NCBI GenBank assembly: GCA_030683705.1
Contig: JAUXPP010000167.1
Span: 49,811 to 113,810, forward strand
Length of the DNA stretch: 64,000 bases
Direction: 5' to 3'
Origin: Polaromonas sp.
GTDB lineage: Bacteria; Pseudomonadota; Gammaproteobacteria; Burkholderiales; Burkholderiaceae_C
This document shows positions 62,165-64,000 of the stretch, in pieces. Numbering within the stretch: position 1 is the first letter of the stretch; each line of letters begins with the position of its first letter. The notes under the pieces were generated by a model, which was not told where the DNA came from, searched no databases, and worked only from the letters and a program-made list of their open reading frames with translations. The position numbers and the translations under genes are program-made.

Positions 62165-63688
62165 ATGGTCACACGCGTTTCGGCCCAGGCAGCGGGCAAA
62201 AAAGTCGCGAAGAATGTACAAAAAAACGTGACGCGCGCGGTCTCGGGCACCTTGGGCCTGTCGGGCGAACGCATGAGCAAGGTGGACACCGCCTGGCTGC
62301 GCATGGACACCCCGTCCAACCTGATGATGATCGTCGGCGTCTGGCAGCTCACGCCGGGTGTCAGCCATGCCGCGGTGTGTGAACGCATGGAAAGCAGCCT
62401 GCTCAAGTACGCGCGTTTTCGCCAGCGCGTGATGGAAGACGCCGCCGGCGCGACCTGGGTCAACGACCGCTATTTCGACGTGAAAAACCACGTCATCGCC
62501 GAAAAGCTGCCCAAGTCCGCCAAAGGCAAGGAGCAGGAAGTGCTGCAGGACCGCGTCGCCGAGCTCGCGATGCAGCCGCTGGACCGCAAACGCCCGCTGT
62601 GGCAGATCCACCTGGTCGAGGACTACACCGGCCCGGACGGCGTCAAGGGCAGCGCCATGATTGTGCGCATCCACCACTGCATCGCCGACGGCATTGCGCT
62701 GATTTCAGTGACCATGTCGCTGGTCGATGGCGGCGCCGCGCCGCCCGAGCGGCGCAAGAAAGAAACCGGCGGCGGCGCCGAAGACTGGATTGCCGATGCC
62801 CTGCTCAAGCCGTTTACCGACCTGACGGTCAAGGCGCTGGGCGCGGCCGGCGAAGGCGCGGTGCGTTCGCTGCACCTGCTCAGCGATCCGCAAAAAGGCA
62901 TGGCCGGCTCCATGGACATGGCCAAGGTGATGTTGCAGGTGCTCAAGGACGGCGCCGCGCTGGCCCTGATGCCCGACGATTCAAAGACGCGCCTGAAAGG
63001 CAAACCGGGCACGACCAAAAAAGTCGCCTGGTGCCAGCCGATTCCGCTGGACGAGGTCAAGGCTATCGGCAAGGCGCTGAACTGCTCGATCAACGACGTG
63101 CTGCTCAGTTGCGTGGCCGGCGCCATCGGCGAATACCTCAAGTCGCACGGCGACGACGTGAAGGGCCAGGAGATCCGCGCCATGGTGCCGGTGAACCTGC
63201 GGCCCATGGAGCAGGCCTACAAGCTGGGCAACCGCTTCGGCCTGGTGCCGCTGGTGCTGCCCATCGGCGTCGACAACCCGATCGAACGCGTGTACGAAGT
63301 GCGGCGCCGCATGGCCGCGCTCAAGGGCAGCTACCAGCCGCTGCTGGCCTTCAGCCTGCTGGCGATCGCCGGTCTGCTGATCAAGCCGGCGCAGGACGCC
63401 ATGCTGAACCTGTTCTCCAAAAAAACCACGGCGGTGATGACCAACGTGCCGGGTCCGCGCGAAAAACTCAAGTTCTGCGGCGCCACGCTGGAGCAAAGCA
63501 TGTTCTGGGTGCCGCAGTCCGGCGACGTCGGCCTGGGAGTGTCCATCCTGAGCTACGGCGGCGGCGTGCAGTTCGGCGTGATCACCGACAGCACACTCTG
63601 CCCCGAACCCCAGCGCATCATCGACGAGTTCCTTCCGGAGTTCGCCAAGCTGTCCATCGTCACCTTGATGCTGCCCTGGGGGGAGTGA
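62165..63688 (+). CDS. Wax ester synthase/diacylglycerol acyltransferase (WS/DGAT)
   Basis: This 507-residue enzyme joins an acyl-CoA to a fatty alcohol or diacylglycerol. The active-site motif HHCIADG (His170 to Gly176) is intact. Further family blocks are NDVLLSCVAGAIGEYL, MTNVPGPREKLKFCGA and GVSILSYGGGVQFGVITD. TGGAG precedes the ATG. The partner acyl-CoA reductase is at 40321-42318, and ACBP is next to it. Substrate preference is not predictable from sequence. Confidence 0.93.
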   Translation: MVTRVSAQAAGKKVAKNVQKNVTRAVSGTLGLSGERMSKVDTAWLRMDTPSNLMMIVGVWQLTPGVSHAAVCERMESSLLKYARFRQRVMEDAAGATWVNDRYFDVKNHVIAEKLPKSAKGKEQEVLQDRVAELAMQPLDRKRPLWQIHLVEDYTGPDGVKGSAMIVRIHHCIADGIALISVTMSLVDGGAAPPERRKKETGGGAEDWIADALLKPFTDLTVKALGAAGEGAVRSLHLLSDPQKGMAGSMDMAKVMLQVLKDGAALALMPDDSKTRLKGKPGTTKKVAWCQPIPLDEVKAIGKALNCSINDVLLSCVAGAIGEYLKSHGDDVKGQEIRAMVPVNLRPMEQAYKLGNRFGLVPLVLPIGVDNPIERVYEVRRRMAALKGSYQPLLAFSLLAIAGLLIKPAQDAMLNLFSKKTTAVMTNVPGPREKLKFCGATLEQSMFWVPQSGDVGLGVSILSYGGGVQFGVITDSTLCPEPQRIIDEFLPEFAKLSIVTLMLPWGE

Positions 63689-63700
63689 TTCGGGGTTGTA

Positions 63701-63758
63701 GTGTTTTCGGGTTCCAGCCCTTGGTGGACGGGCGTGGGCAGCTATTGAATTTATAGCG
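63701..63758 (-). repeat. Short intergenic repeat, copy 6
   Basis: The copy runs TTTTCGGGTTCCAGCCC through GGGCGTGGGCAGCTATTGAAT to TATAGCG, and lies 13 bases after the WS/DGAT stop. Confidence 0.8.
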
Positions 63759-63768
63759 ATGACTGGTC

Positions 63769-63789
63769 ATCCCGGACTGGATCCGGGAT
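63769..63789. repeat. Short palindrome (ATCCCGGA/TCCGGGAT)
   Basis: Eight-base arms flank a five-base loop. The motif with surrounding sequence (CATCCCGGACT...GGATC) is, to my knowledge, frequent in diverse bacterial genomes and often appears between genes. Confidence 0.7.
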
Positions 63790-63860
63790 CCACCCCTGAC
63801 TGCTTCGATGGTCGTGGTTGGTGGACGCCTGTTGGCCGGGGGTTGCCCGGCGGCAACTCA

Positions 63861-63886
63861 CTTTTCTTTGTCTCGCCAAAGAAAAG
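63861..63886. repeat. Hairpin with CTTTTCTTTG/CAAAGAAAAG arms
   Basis: Ten-base perfect arms and a six-base loop. The sequence that continues (GTAAGCAAAAGAAAGGCGAC) is, from memory, a widespread betaproteobacterial intergenic repeat. It may be a transcription terminator or a repeat unit. Confidence 0.75.
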
Positions 63887-64000
63887 TAAGCAAAAGAAAG
63901 GCGACCCTGCTGTCTGCGACCCTCCTTCGCTGACGCTGCGGAGGGCAACCTGCGGTGCTCGGTCCAGCCGGGGTCGAGCTCGAACTCGCTTCGCTCAGAC

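Larger units (their letters stand above)
63689..64000. other. Repeat-rich intergenic end
   Basis: This 312-bp stretch has no credible gene. It holds repeat copy 6, a short palindrome at 63769-63789 and a hairpin at 63861-63886. An antisense open frame of 65 codons through it consists of repeat sequence and is rejected. Confidence 0.7.

Noticed and set aside
63751..63948. 65-codon antisense open frame at the right end
   Set aside because: It is made of palindromic repeat sequence, and the resulting WIPDPVRDDQ-type peptide is a familiar spurious translation of that repeat.
1..64000. CRISPR array, rRNA or tRNA genes
   Set aside because: No regularly spaced direct repeats and no tRNA- or rRNA-like sequence were recognised.

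Overview
The window looks like the chromosome of a Comamonadaceae betaproteobacterium (Polaromonas, Rhodoferax or Variovorax type). This is inferred from GC-rich coding sequence, PHA-granule proteins, a CaiB-type CoA transferase, Bug/LivJ-style orphan binding proteins and short intergenic repeats of a kind I associate with that family. No rRNA, tRNA, CRISPR, transposase or integrase gene was seen.

Region 1 (about 1-40.2 kb) is a large surface-polysaccharide locus, almost all on the minus strand. From right to left it holds: a complete dTDP-L-rhamnose operon rfbBDAC (36.8-40.2 kb); a plus-strand pair that may start glycan assembly, a PglC/WcaJ-type phosphoglycosyl transferase and a WbpM/FlaA1-type 4,6-dehydratase (34.2-36.7 kb); wbpB-wbpD-wbpE for a 2,3-diamino uronic acid (31.2-33.9 kb); an epimerase/aminotransferase pair; a visibly AT-richer block (about 15.6-28.9 kb) of two asparagine-synthase-like amidotransferases, a FemAB-like and a NeuD-like acyltransferase, a GH43-like protein, a deacetylase-like protein, methyltransferases, WbqC and two Gfo/Idh/MocA oxidoreductases; a nonulosonic (sialic/legionaminic-type) acid operon neuC-neuB-dehydrogenase-neuA (11.6-15.5 kb); and a CDP-hexose branch (rfbF at 9.3 kb, rfbG at the left edge) enclosing a SAM enzyme, glycosyltransferases, a polytopic membrane protein and an MsbA/PglK-like ABC exporter. 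These genes supply at least four nucleotide-sugar branches (dTDP-Rha, UDP-diamino uronate, CMP-nonulosonate, CDP-6-deoxyhexose) to one O-antigen, capsule or glycan.

Region 2 (40.3-46 kb) concerns lipid and storage metabolism: a two-domain fatty acyl-CoA reductase resembling the Marinobacter alcohol-forming enzyme, a phasin, a patatin-like lipase, a TetR regulator and a TPR protein. Region 3 (46.1-52.4 kb, minus strand) has an M14/M20 hydrolase pair and a four-gene set (HAD phosphatase, GT-C transferase, flippase-like protein, UbiA-type phosphoribosyl transferase) that looks like a polyprenyl-phosphate-pentose pathway. Region 4 (52.6-59.9 kb) has two orphan LivJ-type binding proteins, a molybdopterin oxidoreductase, a membrane-anchored aminopeptidase, a PHA-system protein and a class III CoA transferase.

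Region 5 (59.9-61.7 kb) is a small run of cassette-like ORFs separated by at least one well-formed integron attC-like site, with no integrase in view. Region 6 (61.7-63.7 kb) has an acyl-CoA-binding protein and a wax ester synthase/DGAT. With the acyl-CoA reductase about 20 kb away, the window encodes both dedicated enzymes for wax ester synthesis.

A short repeat family of about 58 bp occurs six times. Five copies are intergenic; one lies in frame inside the aminopeptidase gene, where it is translated.
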